From JBFELU01 sp041551965 (GTDB lineage: Bacteria > Actinomycetota > Acidimicrobiia > Spongiisociales > UBA11373): 64,000 bases of DNA. The notes under the pieces were generated by a model. That model saw only the letters and a list, made by a program, of their open reading frames with translations, ran no database searches and was not told where the DNA came from. Below, one piece after another: positions 1 to 9,064 of this stretch (positions are counted from its first letter, which is position 1; each line of letters begins with the position of its first letter). The stretch is from assembly GCA_041551965.1 (NCBI GenBank), contig JBFELU010000005.1, positions 1-64,000 of the forward strand. The letters run 5' to 3'. Both the position numbers and the translations under genes were made by a program.

Positions 1-1115
<1,115 letters not shown>

Positions 1116-1283
1116 AGATTTCGGCCCGAGGGCCGGAATCCTCAACTTTCGAGTTTGGTTGGCGGGTGATTGGCCATACCGTTCACCCGCTTCCGGCATC
1201 AGCGCGTTGCCGATGCTTCTTACTCGAGTACGGCCTTCCACCTGGGCTCGACGAATCGGCCCGGGTGAAGGCCCTCACTGGCT

Positions 1284-1307
1284 TTTGGCACACTGTTCAG
1301 TTGTCAA
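1284..1307 (-). other. Conserved pre-16S leader motif
   Basis: The minus strand reads TTGACAACTGAACAGTGTGC followed by CAAAAG. This resembles the motif found shortly upstream of 16S in many actinobacteria and firmicutes (TTGAGAACTCAACAG-type), which belongs to the rRNA leader processing stem and antitermination region. It also contains a perfect TTGACA, but no TANNNT box follows at 16-18 nt, so I read it as leader RNA rather than a second promoter. Confidence 0.55.
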
Positions 1308-1324
1308 GGAGCCGAACTCGCCCT

Positions 1325-1345
1325 GGGCGGCGCGCGACGCCGCCC
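1325..1345 (-). other. Stable GC hairpin in the rRNA leader
   Basis: Arms GGGCGGCG (1325-1332) and CGCCGCCC (1338-1345) are perfectly complementary around a 5-nt loop. The hairpin lies just downstream of the predicted rrn start site, and no T-tract follows, so it is probably a leader structure and not a terminator. Confidence 0.5.
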
Positions 1346-1358
1346 AAGCGGACCCGTG

Positions 1359-1387
1359 ATGGTAGCGGGCTCTGGCACAACCGTCAA
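1359..1387 (-). promoter_or_regulatory. rrn operon promoter
   Basis: On the minus strand a -35 box TTGACG (1382-1387) is followed after exactly 17 nt by a -10 box TACCAT (1359-1364). Transcription would start near 1352 and give a leader of about 235 nt before mature 16S. This is the best sigma-70-type promoter in the 325-nt gap between 16S and tyrS. Confidence 0.75.
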
Positions 1388-1407
1388 TCTCACCCACCGG
1401 GAGATTG
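1385..1407. repeat. Inverted repeat bridging the divergent -35 boxes
   Basis: CAATCTC (1385-1391) and GAGATTG (1401-1407) are exact inverted copies separated by 9 nt. Each arm overlaps a -35 element, that of rrn on the left and that of tyrS on the right. It could be an operator or may only reflect the mirrored TTG of the two -35 boxes. Confidence 0.5.
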
Positions 1408-1433
1408 GCGGGAATCGCCGACCCCGCTACCGT
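1405..1433 (+). promoter_or_regulatory. tyrS promoter, probably giving a leaderless mRNA
   Basis: TTGGCG (1405-1410), a 17-nt spacer and TACCGT (1428-1433) precede the tyrS ATG by only 7 nt, so the predicted transcription start coincides with the A of the ATG. No Shine-Dalgarno sequence is present, which agrees with a leaderless start. Confidence 0.65.
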
Positions 1434-1440
1434 CCCCGCG

Positions 1441-2721
1441 ATGAGCGCACCCCTCGACGTCCTCGCCGGCCGCGGGTTCCTCAACGACGTGAGCGATGCT
1501 CCCGGGCTGGCCCACCTCTTCGCCACCGAGCGAGTGACCTTCTACGTCGGGTTCGACCCCACCGCACCCTCGCTCCACATCGGCCACCTCATGGGCATGA
1601 TGGTGATGGCCTGGCTGCAACGGCTGGGGCACCGCCCCATCGCAGTGGCCGGCGGTGGGACCGGCCGGGTGGGGGATCCCACCGACCGGGACACCGAGCG
1701 AGAACTCCTCGACGCCGACCGGATCGCCCGCAACCTCGTTGGGATCCGGGAGCAGCTGGGCCGGGTCGTCGACCTCGGCTCCCCCGAGCGAGGGCTGCTC
1801 GTCGACAACCACGACTGGCTGGGGACCTTCGGGTTCATCGAGTTCATTCGCGACGTCGGCAAGCATTTCTCGGTCAATGCGATGATCGCCCGCGAGTCGG
1901 TCAAGCGGCGCCTCACGGCTCGGGACCAGGGGATCTCCTTCACCGAGTTCAGTTACCAGCTCCTCCAGGCCTACGACTTCGCCCACCTCTATGCCGCTGA
2001 GGGGTGCCGGCTCCAGGCCGGCGGCTCGGACCAGTGGGGCAACATCACGGCCGGAATCGATCTCACCCGGCGCCTCCACGGCGCCCAGGTCTTCGGGCTG
2101 GTGTGGCCCCTCGTCGAACGTTCGGACGGGCGCAAGTTCTCCAAGTCGACCGGCGAGGCGGTCTGGCTCGACGCCGACATGACCTCCCCTTACGCCTTCT
2201 ACCAGTGGTTCCGCAACCTCCCCGACCCCGACGTCGCCGGGTTCCTGCGGTGGTACACCTTCCTCCCCGTCGAACAGATCGACGAGATCACCGTCGAGCA
2301 CCAGCGGGATCCGGCAACCAGGTTGGGCCAGCGCACCTTGGCCGAGGAGGTGACCCGGATCGTGCACGGCGAAGAGGGCCTGGCGGCAGCCGAACGGGCG
2401 ACCGCAGTGCTCTTCGGCGACGAACCCTTCGTGGGCCTCGACGATCGGACTCTGGCCGATGCCTTCGAGACGGCCCCTTCCACCACGCTGGAGGCCCGGC
2501 GGCTCGGCGACGGCCTCGGGATCATCCCCTTGCTCGTCGAGATCGGGGCCGCCGGCTCCAACAGCGAGGCCCGCCGGCTGCTTTCCCAGGGCGGGGTGAG
2601 CGTGAACAACCGGCGCATCACCGATCTCGAGCACACCCTCGGACCGGACGACCTCGCCGGCACCACCACCCTGGTGGTCCGAATAGGCAAGAAGCGCCAC
2701 TACCTGGCTCGTTTCGCCTGA
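1441..2721 (+). CDS. tyrS: Tyrosyl-tRNA synthetase
   Basis: Cytosolic class I synthetase that activates tyrosine and charges tRNA-Tyr. At 426 residues it has normal bacterial length. The HIGH signature lies at residues 46-49 (SLHIGHL), the KMSKS loop appears as KFSKS at 232-236, and an S4-type RNA-binding domain occupies about 360-426. I chose the ATG at 1441 because the family usually begins a few residues before this point and because a -10 box ends 7 nt upstream; an in-frame ATG at 1405 would lie inside the -35 box. The gene is divergent from the rRNA operon and followed by a 107-nt gap with two DnaA-box-like sites. Confidence 0.97.
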   Translation: MSAPLDVLAGRGFLNDVSDAPGLAHLFATERVTFYVGFDPTAPSLHIGHLMGMMVMAWLQRLGHRPIAVAGGGTGRVGDPTDRDTERELLDADRIARNLVGIREQLGRVVDLGSPERGLLVDNHDWLGTFGFIEFIRDVGKHFSVNAMIARESVKRRLTARDQGISFTEFSYQLLQAYDFAHLYAAEGCRLQAGGSDQWGNITAGIDLTRRLHGAQVFGLVWPLVERSDGRKFSKSTGEAVWLDADMTSPYAFYQWFRNLPDPDVAGFLRWYTFLPVEQIDEITVEHQRDPATRLGQRTLAEEVTRIVHGEEGLAAAERATAVLFGDEPFVGLDDRTLADAFETAPSTTLEARRLGDGLGIIPLLVEIGAAGSNSEARRLLSQGGVSVNNRRITDLEHTLGPDDLAGTTTLVVRIGKKRHYLARFA

Positions 2722-2742
2722 GCCCTCGCCTTCCCCCGCCCT

Positions 2743-2751
2743 TGTGGACAA
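2743..2751 (-). promoter_or_regulatory. DnaA-box-like 9-mer (first of two)
   Basis: TGTGGACAA on the plus strand is the exact complement of TTGTCCACA, the DnaA-box form common in actinobacteria. It lies 22 nt after the tyrS stop and 20 bp from an identical second copy. Confidence 0.6.
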
Positions 2752-2762
2752 CTCCACCCGCC

Positions 2763-2771
2763 TGTGGACAA
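2763..2771 (-). promoter_or_regulatory. DnaA-box-like 9-mer (second of two)
   Basis: A second exact TGTGGACAA in the same orientation, with its start 20 bp after the first, about two helical turns away. It lies 58 nt before the penicillin-binding protein start, where a promoter would be expected. Confidence 0.6.
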
Positions 2772-2828
2772 ATCCGCGGCGACGGCGGGCCGAGGCGCTA
2801 GCCTCGCCGCCAAGGAGACCACAACAGA

Positions 2829-5237
2829 ATGCCTCGCCTCGCGGCGGGCGCGTTGGTGATCGCGCTGGTTGCCACCGCCTGCTCCGTTGAGCCCATTGAG
2901 GATCCGGGGATTGGAGCGGGCAGCCTCACGAGCACGGTGTACGCCGCCGACGGCACGGCGCTCACCCAATGGCACGCGGGCGAAGACCGGGTTCTGGCCT
3001 CCTACGAGGATCTCCCCCGCCACCTCCTCGACACCGTGGTCGCCATCGAGGATCAGCGATTCTGGATGCATACCGGCGTCGATTTCCAGGCGATCGCCCG
3101 CGCCGCCCAGGCCAACCTCGAGGCAGGCGAGATCGTGCAGGGTGGATCGACGATCACCCAGCAGTACGTGAAGAACGTCCTGCTGGACCCCGAGCTCACC
3201 TTCGACCGCAAGCTCGAGGAAGCCGGGCTGGCGATGCGCATCGAGGAAACACTCACCAAGGAGGAGATCCTCGAGCGCTACCTCAACACCGTCTACTTCG
3301 GGCGGGGCGCCTACGGCATCGCCGCCGCCGCCGAGCGCTACTTCGCCAAGCAGACCTCCGATCTCACCCTCGCCGAGTCGGCGCTCCTGGCCGGGCTGAT
3401 CGTGGCCCCGGCGCGACTCGATCCTTACCTCAACGCCAACGCCTCGCTGGCGCGCCGCCGCACCGTCCTCGAGAAGACCGCCGAGCTCGGCTGGATCACC
3501 ACCGCGGAGGCCGAGGCCGCCGACGCCGAACCGCTCCAGTTGGCACCGCCGCCCGAGGTGGGCGAGCGATCCGCCGCACCCTATTTCACCGAGGAGGTCA
3601 AGCGCCTGCTCCTCTCCGAGCCGGCCCTGGGTGAAGACCAGGCCGAGCGATTCGACACGATCTTCCGAGGTGGTCTCCGCATCTACACCACCCTCGACCC
3701 CGCGGTCCAACAAGCCGCCGAGGCGGCGGTGGGCTCCGTCCTCCCCACCGATGGGCCCGCGGGGGCGCTCGTCGCCATCGACCCTCGCAACGGGCACGTG
3801 CTCGCCGTCGTGGGTGGGCGGGACTACTACGACCCCGACGACCCGATCGCCAAGTTCAACCTCGCCACCCAAGGCCGGCGCCAGCCCGGTTCCGCCTTCA
3901 AGCCCTTCACGCTCGCCGCCGGCTTGGAAGCGGGCCTCCGCCTCGACGACGTCTTCTCCGGGGGCCACGTCACCTGGGTGCCTACCCCCACCGGCACCTG
4001 GACCGTCACCAATATCGATGGATTCAACTTCCCCGAGCTCAGCCTCCGGGAGGCGACCGTGTTCTCGGTGAACACCGTGTACGCCGAGCTGATGAACGTC
4101 ATCGGCCCCCGTCAGGTGACCCGGCTGATCGAGGACGCCGGCATCGAGGGTCTCGAGCCGGTGCACAGCCTGGCGCTCGGGACGGAGGAGGTCACGGTCA
4201 TGGAGATGGCCTCGGCCTACGGCACTTTTGCCACCGGCGGGATCCACGTCGAACCGGTCCTCGTCACCCGGATCGAGGACGCCGACGGCCGCGTGCTCTA
4301 CGAACAGGTGCCCTCGGTCACCAACGTCGTCGATGCGGCGATCGCCAACCTCGTGACGGAGACACTGACCGAAGCGGTGCGGCGCGGCACCGGCCAGCAG
4401 GCCAAGATCGGCCGACCGATCGCCGGGAAGACGGGCACCACCGAGGGAAACCACGACGCCTGGTTCGTCGGCTACACCCCGGAGCTGGTGGCCGCGGTGT
4501 GGGTCGGCTTCCCCGAGGGCAATCGGACCCTCCGGGCCCCCAACACCCCGTTCACCATCACCGGCGGGACCTGGCCGGCCCAGATCTGGGCTCGCTTCGC
4601 CGTGGGCGCTCTCTCCGGTGTGCCCTACGGTGGTCTGGCCACCACCGCCGCATCAAACGAGTCGGTCGTGGTGGAGGTGGATCTCGCCACCGGCTTTCTC
4701 GCCGGACCACTGTGCCCCCGGAGCCACGTCGCCGACCTCCACCTCGATCCCGAGGCGGTCCCAACCGTCGTGTGCCCGATTCACAATCCCGGCGGGCTGG
4801 ACACCCTTCGGGCGGGCATCGTTCCCGATGTCGCCGGGACGGCGTTTCAGGAGGCGGTGGCTCTGCTCGAGGCCGCCGGGTACGACGTGACGCTGTCGTG
4901 GGCCGCCTCGGCCGACACTCCGTCGGGTGTGGTGCTCCTCCAGGTTCCCTCCGGCGACTCGGAGGCGGCTCCGGGATCGATCGTCTCGCTCACGGTCTCG
5001 GGCCCGGAACCGGGGGCGGCGGTGCCGTCGATCCTCGGCCTGAGCGAGGCCGAGGCCCGCCTCGGCTTGGATCGCATCGGACTGGATGCAGTCTTCATCA
5101 TGGAGGCCGAGTCGGATCCCGAGGATGCCATCCGTCGGGCGGGCATCGTCTGGGCACAACTCCCGGCACCCGGGGCCGACATCGACGGTCCCGTGACGGC
5201 CTGGGTCAACCCGCCTCCCGACACCTTCACCCCCTAG
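2829..5237 (+). CDS. Class A penicillin-binding protein with C-terminal PASTA repeats
   Basis: Bifunctional peptidoglycan synthase of 802 residues acting outside the membrane. The GT51 glycosyltransferase domain shows EDQRF at 74-78, with the catalytic Glu, and QGGSTITQQ at 104-112. The transpeptidase domain has SxxK at 355-358 (SAFK), SxN at 413-415 and KTG at 534-536. Two PASTA-like repeats fill about 665-800. The start has AAGGAG 11 nt upstream. The N-terminus is unusual: there is almost no cytosolic tail, and the hydrophobic stretch ends in VATAC, which looks like a weak lipobox, so the protein may be lipid-anchored rather than anchored by a membrane helix. Its TAG stop shares the palindrome CTAG with the converging mpg gene. 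Confidence 0.95.
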   Translation: MPRLAAGALVIALVATACSVEPIEDPGIGAGSLTSTVYAADGTALTQWHAGEDRVLASYEDLPRHLLDTVVAIEDQRFWMHTGVDFQAIARAAQANLEAGEIVQGGSTITQQYVKNVLLDPELTFDRKLEEAGLAMRIEETLTKEEILERYLNTVYFGRGAYGIAAAAERYFAKQTSDLTLAESALLAGLIVAPARLDPYLNANASLARRRTVLEKTAELGWITTAEAEAADAEPLQLAPPPEVGERSAAPYFTEEVKRLLLSEPALGEDQAERFDTIFRGGLRIYTTLDPAVQQAAEAAVGSVLPTDGPAGALVAIDPRNGHVLAVVGGRDYYDPDDPIAKFNLATQGRRQPGSAFKPFTLAAGLEAGLRLDDVFSGGHVTWVPTPTGTWTVTNIDGFNFPELSLREATVFSVNTVYAELMNVIGPRQVTRLIEDAGIEGLEPVHSLALGTEEVTVMEMASAYGTFATGGIHVEPVLVTRIEDADGRVLYEQVPSVTNVVDAAIANLVTETLTEAVRRGTGQQAKIGRPIAGKTGTTEGNHDAWFVGYTPELVAAVWVGFPEGNRTLRAPNTPFTITGGTWPAQIWARFAVGALSGVPYGGLATTAASNESVVVEVDLATGFLAGPLCPRSHVADLHLDPEAVPTVVCPIHNPGGLDTLRAGIVPDVAGTAFQEAVALLEAAGYDVTLSWAASADTPSGVVLLQVPSGDSEAAPGSIVSLTVSGPEPGAAVPSILGLSEAEARLGLDRIGLDAVFIMEAESDPEDAIRRAGIVWAQLPAPGADIDGPVTAWVNPPPDTFTP

Positions 5238-5776
5238 CCGACGAGCACGAACCGCCAGGGCTGCTCCGTAGCCCGGCTGATCCCGATCCGCGGCCCCACC
5301 TCGATGGCGATGACGGCCGGCGGCTCTCCGAGAATCCGAACCGGACCGTCGAAGACCGACGTCCCATCGTGGGCACCGGTGACACCCAGGGCCTGGGCGA
5401 GCTTGCCGGGACCATCGGCGAGGTGATCGGTCCTCCCCCGGCGGCCGGCCATCACCGACTCGCCGACGACCGGGCGGCCACCCCGCACCAGGACGGCCGA
5501 CGCCGAACCCGCCGGGCCGGTGACCACGTTCAAGCACCAGTGGATGCCGTAGGAGCGGTAGACGTAGAGGGTCCCCGGCGGACCGTACATGGCGGTGTTG
5601 CGGGGAGAGGGCCCGCCGGCGGCATGGCTGGCCGGGTCGTCGTGTCCCCCATAGGCTTCGACCTCAGTGATGATCACCTCGGTCGGGTCTCCACCGATCT
5701 CGGTTCTGAGGCGCCGACCCAGGAGACCGCGGGCCGCCGCCTCCACCCGACCCTCGAGCAACCGCTCGAGGGTCAC
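5234..5776 (-). CDS. mpg: 3-methyladenine DNA glycosylase (AAG/MPG family)
   Basis: Base-excision repair glycosylase that removes alkylated purines. The 180 residues match the bacterial AAG fold: TEVEAY near residue 40 carries the expected catalytic Glu, followed by the family pattern with SHA, the segment NTAMYGPPGTLYVY and a conserved GPGKL. It starts at a GTG that overlaps the argF stop (GTGA, 5773-5776), so it is translationally coupled as the last gene of the infC-to-mpg string. Its stop converges on the penicillin-binding protein stop with a 4-nt overlap, leaving no room for a terminator between them. Confidence 0.93.
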   Translation of the reverse strand: MTLERLLEGRVEAAARGLLGRRLRTEIGGDPTEVIITEVEAYGGHDDPASHAAGGPSPRNTAMYGPPGTLYVYRSYGIHWCLNVVTGPAGSASAVLVRGGRPVVGESVMAGRRGRTDHLADGPGKLAQALGVTGAHDGTSVFDGPVRILGEPPAVIAIEVGPRIGISRATEQPWRFVLVG

Positions 5777-6672
5777 GTCAGATGCAGCAGGAGCGCCTTG
5801 AAGGCGTGCATCCGGTTCTCGGCCTGATCGAAGACCCGGCTCCGCGCGTGATCTACCACCTCATCGGTGACTTCCTCCCCCCGATGGGCGGGCAGGCAGT
5901 GCAGGAAGACGGCGTCGTCGGCCGCCAGCCCGAACAGGCGCCCGTCGACCCGATACGGATCGAAGAGCCGGCGCCGCTCGGCAGCCTCCTCCTCCTGACC
6001 CATCGAGGCCCAAACATCGGTGTAGACGGCGTCGACGCCGCGCACGGCCTCCTCGACGTCGTCGGTGACGACGATCTCCACACCGTCGGCCGCCAGGTCG
6101 CGGGCCCGGGCCACCATCTCGGCCGCCGGTTCGTATCCGGGAGGCGACGCGACCCGCGCCGAGACCCCCATCATCGCGCCGGCGATCATCAGGGAGTGAC
6201 AGACGTTGTTGCCGTCCCCCACGTAGGTCACCACAGCACCGTCGAGCGGTCGATGCTCGGCCAGGGTCTGGAGATCGGCCAGTGCCTGGCACGGGTGCTC
6301 CCGATCCGAGAGCAGATTGATGACCGGGGCATCGGCGTGGTCGGCGACCGCCACCAGATTGGCGTGATCGAAGACCCGGAATGCCAGGACGTCCAGATAG
6401 CGGTCGAGGACTCGAGCCACGTCCTCGACGGCCTCACGCGTGCCGAGCCCCACCTCGTCCTGCTTCAACACCAGGGGCACCATCCCCAGATCGGCAGCGG
6501 CAACCTCGCAGGAGACCCTGGTCCGGGTCGATGGCTTCTCGAAGAAGAGGCCGACCCGGAGCCCGGAGCGGGATCCGGCCACCGCCTCACGCTCGCTCTT
6601 GACCCGGGCCGCCGACGCCAGCACCTCCGAGAGACCGTCGCGCCCCAGGTCGGCAACGTTCACGAAGTCCAT
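5773..6672 (-). CDS. argF: Ornithine carbamoyltransferase
   Basis: Forms citrulline from ornithine and carbamoyl phosphate in arginine synthesis. The carbamoyl-phosphate signature STRTR is at residues 48-52, HPCQALADLQT follows mid-protein and the ornithine-side HCLP motif lies near the C-terminus. The 299 residues are typical. The ATG at 6672 has AGGAGG upstream and sits one base after the pheT stop; an upstream extension in the same frame only overlaps pheT and has no homology. It is alone among translation genes here, with no other arg gene in view, so its position probably reflects operon accretion. Confidence 0.95.
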   Translation of the reverse strand: MDFVNVADLGRDGLSEVLASAARVKSEREAVAGSRSGLRVGLFFEKPSTRTRVSCEVAAADLGMVPLVLKQDEVGLGTREAVEDVARVLDRYLDVLAFRVFDHANLVAVADHADAPVINLLSDREHPCQALADLQTLAEHRPLDGAVVTYVGDGNNVCHSLMIAGAMMGVSARVASPPGYEPAAEMVARARDLAADGVEIVVTDDVEEAVRGVDAVYTDVWASMGQEEEAAERRRLFDPYRVDGRLFGLAADDAVFLHCLPAHRGEEVTDEVVDHARSRVFDQAENRMHAFKALLLHLT

Positions 6673-6673
6673 G

Positions 6674-9064
6674 TCATCCTCCTCGCAGACGGCCGCCGAG
6701 TCCCTCCCAGACGGCGGCGGCGATTGCCTCCCGGACCGGAGCCACATCGTCATCGGACAGGGTCCGCTCCGGATCCCGCACGGTGAGCCGCACGGCGAGG
6801 CTCTTCCGGCCTTCGGCGAGCGGTGGACCGACAAAGACGTCGAAGAGCACCACTCGTTCCAGCGCCGGTCCGCCGGCATTCTGCACGACGCCGATCAGAT
6901 CGGCGGCCGCCACCTCGTCGTCGACATCGAAGGCGAGATCGAAGACGACCGGCGGGAAGGAACTCGGCGCACGGAAGGTTCGGCGGCCGGCGGGCTCCAC
7001 CAGACGCCCGAGATCGAGCTCCCCCGCCGCCACCCGGCCGATCACCTCGAAGCCGGCGGCCACCGCCGGGTGGATCTCCCCCACCACTCCGATCACCTCG
7101 TCACCGACCGCGATCCGACCGGCCCGGCCGGTGTGGAATGCCGGCTCGACGCTCTGCAGGATGCGGTATGAGATGCCGAGAGCAGCGGCCAGCGTCTCCC
7201 ACACACCCACGGCGTCGTGCGCATCGCGTTCCCGACGCCGGCCCTCCCAGACGGGCCCCGGGAGCGCGCCGACGGCCGCAAAGGCCAGCCGATCGGGCTG
7301 GTCGGGGATCGGGCCTTCCGAAGCCAGGAACACCTTGCCGATCTCGAAGAGCCCGACGTCCTCGTTGTTGCGACTCTGGTTGTGCCGGAGCGCCTTCAAC
7401 AATCCCGGGAGCAACGACGTGCGGAGGACCCCCTCCTCCTCGTTGAGAGGATTACGGACGGCGACCGGGGACGATCTGCGGTCATCGGAGGGAAAACGCA
7501 TCGCCTCGATGTCCCTCGAGCCGAGGAACGAGTAGCTCAGCATCTCGTGGTAGCCGGCGCCCACCATGGCGTTTCGCACCGCACGCCGGCCGAGTTCCTC
7601 GGGCGGCAGGCCACCACCGGGGCCGTGAGGGACTCGCACCGGGATGTTGTCGTAACCGAAGAGCCGGGCCACTTCTTCGACCAGGTCGGCGGGACGGGTG
7701 ACGTCGGGCCGAAAAGTGGGCACGTCGACCACGAAGGGATCGTCACCCTCGACGGCGAACCCGAGCCTCCTCAGGATCGCCGCGATCTCGTCGGCCGGGA
7801 TGTCGGTGCCCAGAAGCCGGCTCACCTCCCCTCCCGGGAGGGTCACCGTCCACGGCTCGATGGGCTCGGGATAGACATCGACGAACCCCCCGCACACCGT
7901 CCCGCCGGCGAGCTCGGCCATCAGCGCCGCAGCCCGATCGGATGCGCGCGGGGGAAGGGCCGGGTCGACGCCCCGCTCGAAGCGAGCGACCGCCTCGGTG
8001 CGCAGGCCGTGACGCTTGCCGGTCAGCAGGACACCCGAAGCCGAGAAGTGGGCGACCTCCAACAGGATCCGGGACGTGTCGTCGGCGACCTCCGAGTCCT
8101 CCCCACCCATCACCCCGGCCAGGGCGAGACCCTCGGTGGGCCCGGCCACCAGCAGATCGTCGGGATCGAGGGCGCGATCGACCGAATCCAGAGTCGTCAG
8201 CCGCTCCCCCGGCTCGGCCCGGCGGATCACCAGGGTCTCGTCGGGGATGCGGTCCAGATCGAAGGCGTGGAGGGGTTGCCCCAGCTCGAGCATGACGTAG
8301 TTGGTGATGTCCACCACGTTGCTGATCGGCCGCACCCCGGCATCCCGCAGGCGCAGCCGCATCCAGAGCGGCGAGGGCGCGGGCCGCACGTCGCGGATCT
8401 CCCGGGCGGTGAAGCGCGGGCACAGGTCCGGATCCCGCACGGTGACCGTCGCCCCGGTGTCTGGTCCCGCCACCCGCAGCTCCACCTCGGGGGTCCGTAG
8501 CGGCAGGTCGAAGAAGGCGGCCAGATCGCGGGCAACCCCGAACACCGACATCGCATCGGGCCGGTTGGGGGTGATGGCCAGGTCGTAGATCACATCGGGG
8601 TAGGGCAAGGTGCCGCCGAACGGCGTCCCCAACGGGGCATGGTCGTCGGCCAGGACCAGGATGCCGCCGGCCTCCTCACCGATCCCCAGCTCGGCTTCCG
8701 AGCAGATCATCCCCGGGGAGGACACTCCCCTGATCTCCCGCTCCCCCACCTCGAGACCGCCGGCGAGAACCGTACCCGGCAGGGCCAGAGGCACGACGGC
8801 ACCGGCCTCGAAGTTCCAGGCTCCGCAGACGACCTCGTGGGGGCCGCTGCCGGTGTCGAGGCGGGCCACCCGCAACTTGTCGGCATTGGGATGCCGGTCC
8901 ACCTCGAGGACCCGGGCCACGATCACCCGGTCGTTGAAGGCCACGTCGACCTCATCGACGGACTCCACCTCGAGCCCGATCCCGGTCATCACCCCGGCCA
9001 ACTCGGCCGCGGTGAGCTCGGGGAGATCGACGAATTCCGAGAGCCAGCGCCGCGACACTCTCAT
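6674..9064 (-). CDS. pheT: Phenylalanyl-tRNA synthetase beta chain
   Basis: Large subunit of the alpha2-beta2 synthetase for tRNA-Phe, 796 residues. The N-terminal EMAP-like tRNA-binding domain (residues 40-150, with HPNADKLRV) is followed by the B3/B4 editing region, the B5 domain and a C-terminal ferredoxin-like anticodon-binding domain (about 700-796, SFPPVVFDLAF). The ATG at 9064 overlaps the pheS stop as ATGA, which fits the start MRVSRRWL usual for the family. The longer reading frame upstream is only shadow of pheS. Confidence 0.96.
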   Translation of the reverse strand: MRVSRRWLSEFVDLPELTAAELAGVMTGIGLEVESVDEVDVAFNDRVIVARVLEVDRHPNADKLRVARLDTGSGPHEVVCGAWNFEAGAVVPLALPGTVLAGGLEVGEREIRGVSSPGMICSEAELGIGEEAGGILVLADDHAPLGTPFGGTLPYPDVIYDLAITPNRPDAMSVFGVARDLAAFFDLPLRTPEVELRVAGPDTGATVTVRDPDLCPRFTAREIRDVRPAPSPLWMRLRLRDAGVRPISNVVDITNYVMLELGQPLHAFDLDRIPDETLVIRRAEPGERLTTLDSVDRALDPDDLLVAGPTEGLALAGVMGGEDSEVADDTSRILLEVAHFSASGVLLTGKRHGLRTEAVARFERGVDPALPPRASDRAAALMAELAGGTVCGGFVDVYPEPIEPWTVTLPGGEVSRLLGTDIPADEIAAILRRLGFAVEGDDPFVVDVPTFRPDVTRPADLVEEVARLFGYDNIPVRVPHGPGGGLPPEELGRRAVRNAMVGAGYHEMLSYSFLGSRDIEAMRFPSDDRRSSPVAVRNPLNEEEGVLRTSLLPGLLKALRHNQSRNNEDVGLFEIGKVFLASEGPIPDQPDRLAFAAVGALPGPVWEGRRRERDAHDAVGVWETLAAALGISYRILQSVEPAFHTGRAGRIAVGDEVIGVVGEIHPAVAAGFEVIGRVAAGELDLGRLVEPAGRRTFRAPSSFPPVVFDLAFDVDDEVAAADLIGVVQNAGGPALERVVLFDVFVGPPLAEGRKSLAVRLTVRDPERTLSDDDVAPVREAIAAAVWEGLGGRLRGG

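Noticed and set aside
1302..1307. TTGACA on the minus strand as a second rrn promoter
   Set aside because: No TANNNT at 16-18 nt; better explained as the conserved leader motif.
1325..1345. Perfect GC hairpin as a terminator between 16S and tyrS
   Set aside because: No T-tract in either direction, and it lies in the transcribed rRNA leader.
1390..2757. Long open frame on the minus strand opposite tyrS (455 codons)
   Set aside because: High-GC shadow of tyrS: biased composition, no recognisable motif, and tyrS is unambiguous.
2700..4454. 584-codon minus-strand frame opposite the penicillin-binding protein
   Set aside because: Gly/Arg/Asp-rich mirror of a real gene; no start signal or family motif.
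7217..8500. 427-codon plus-strand frame within pheT
   Set aside because: Mirror of pheT codons (His/Arg/Pro-rich), no homology.
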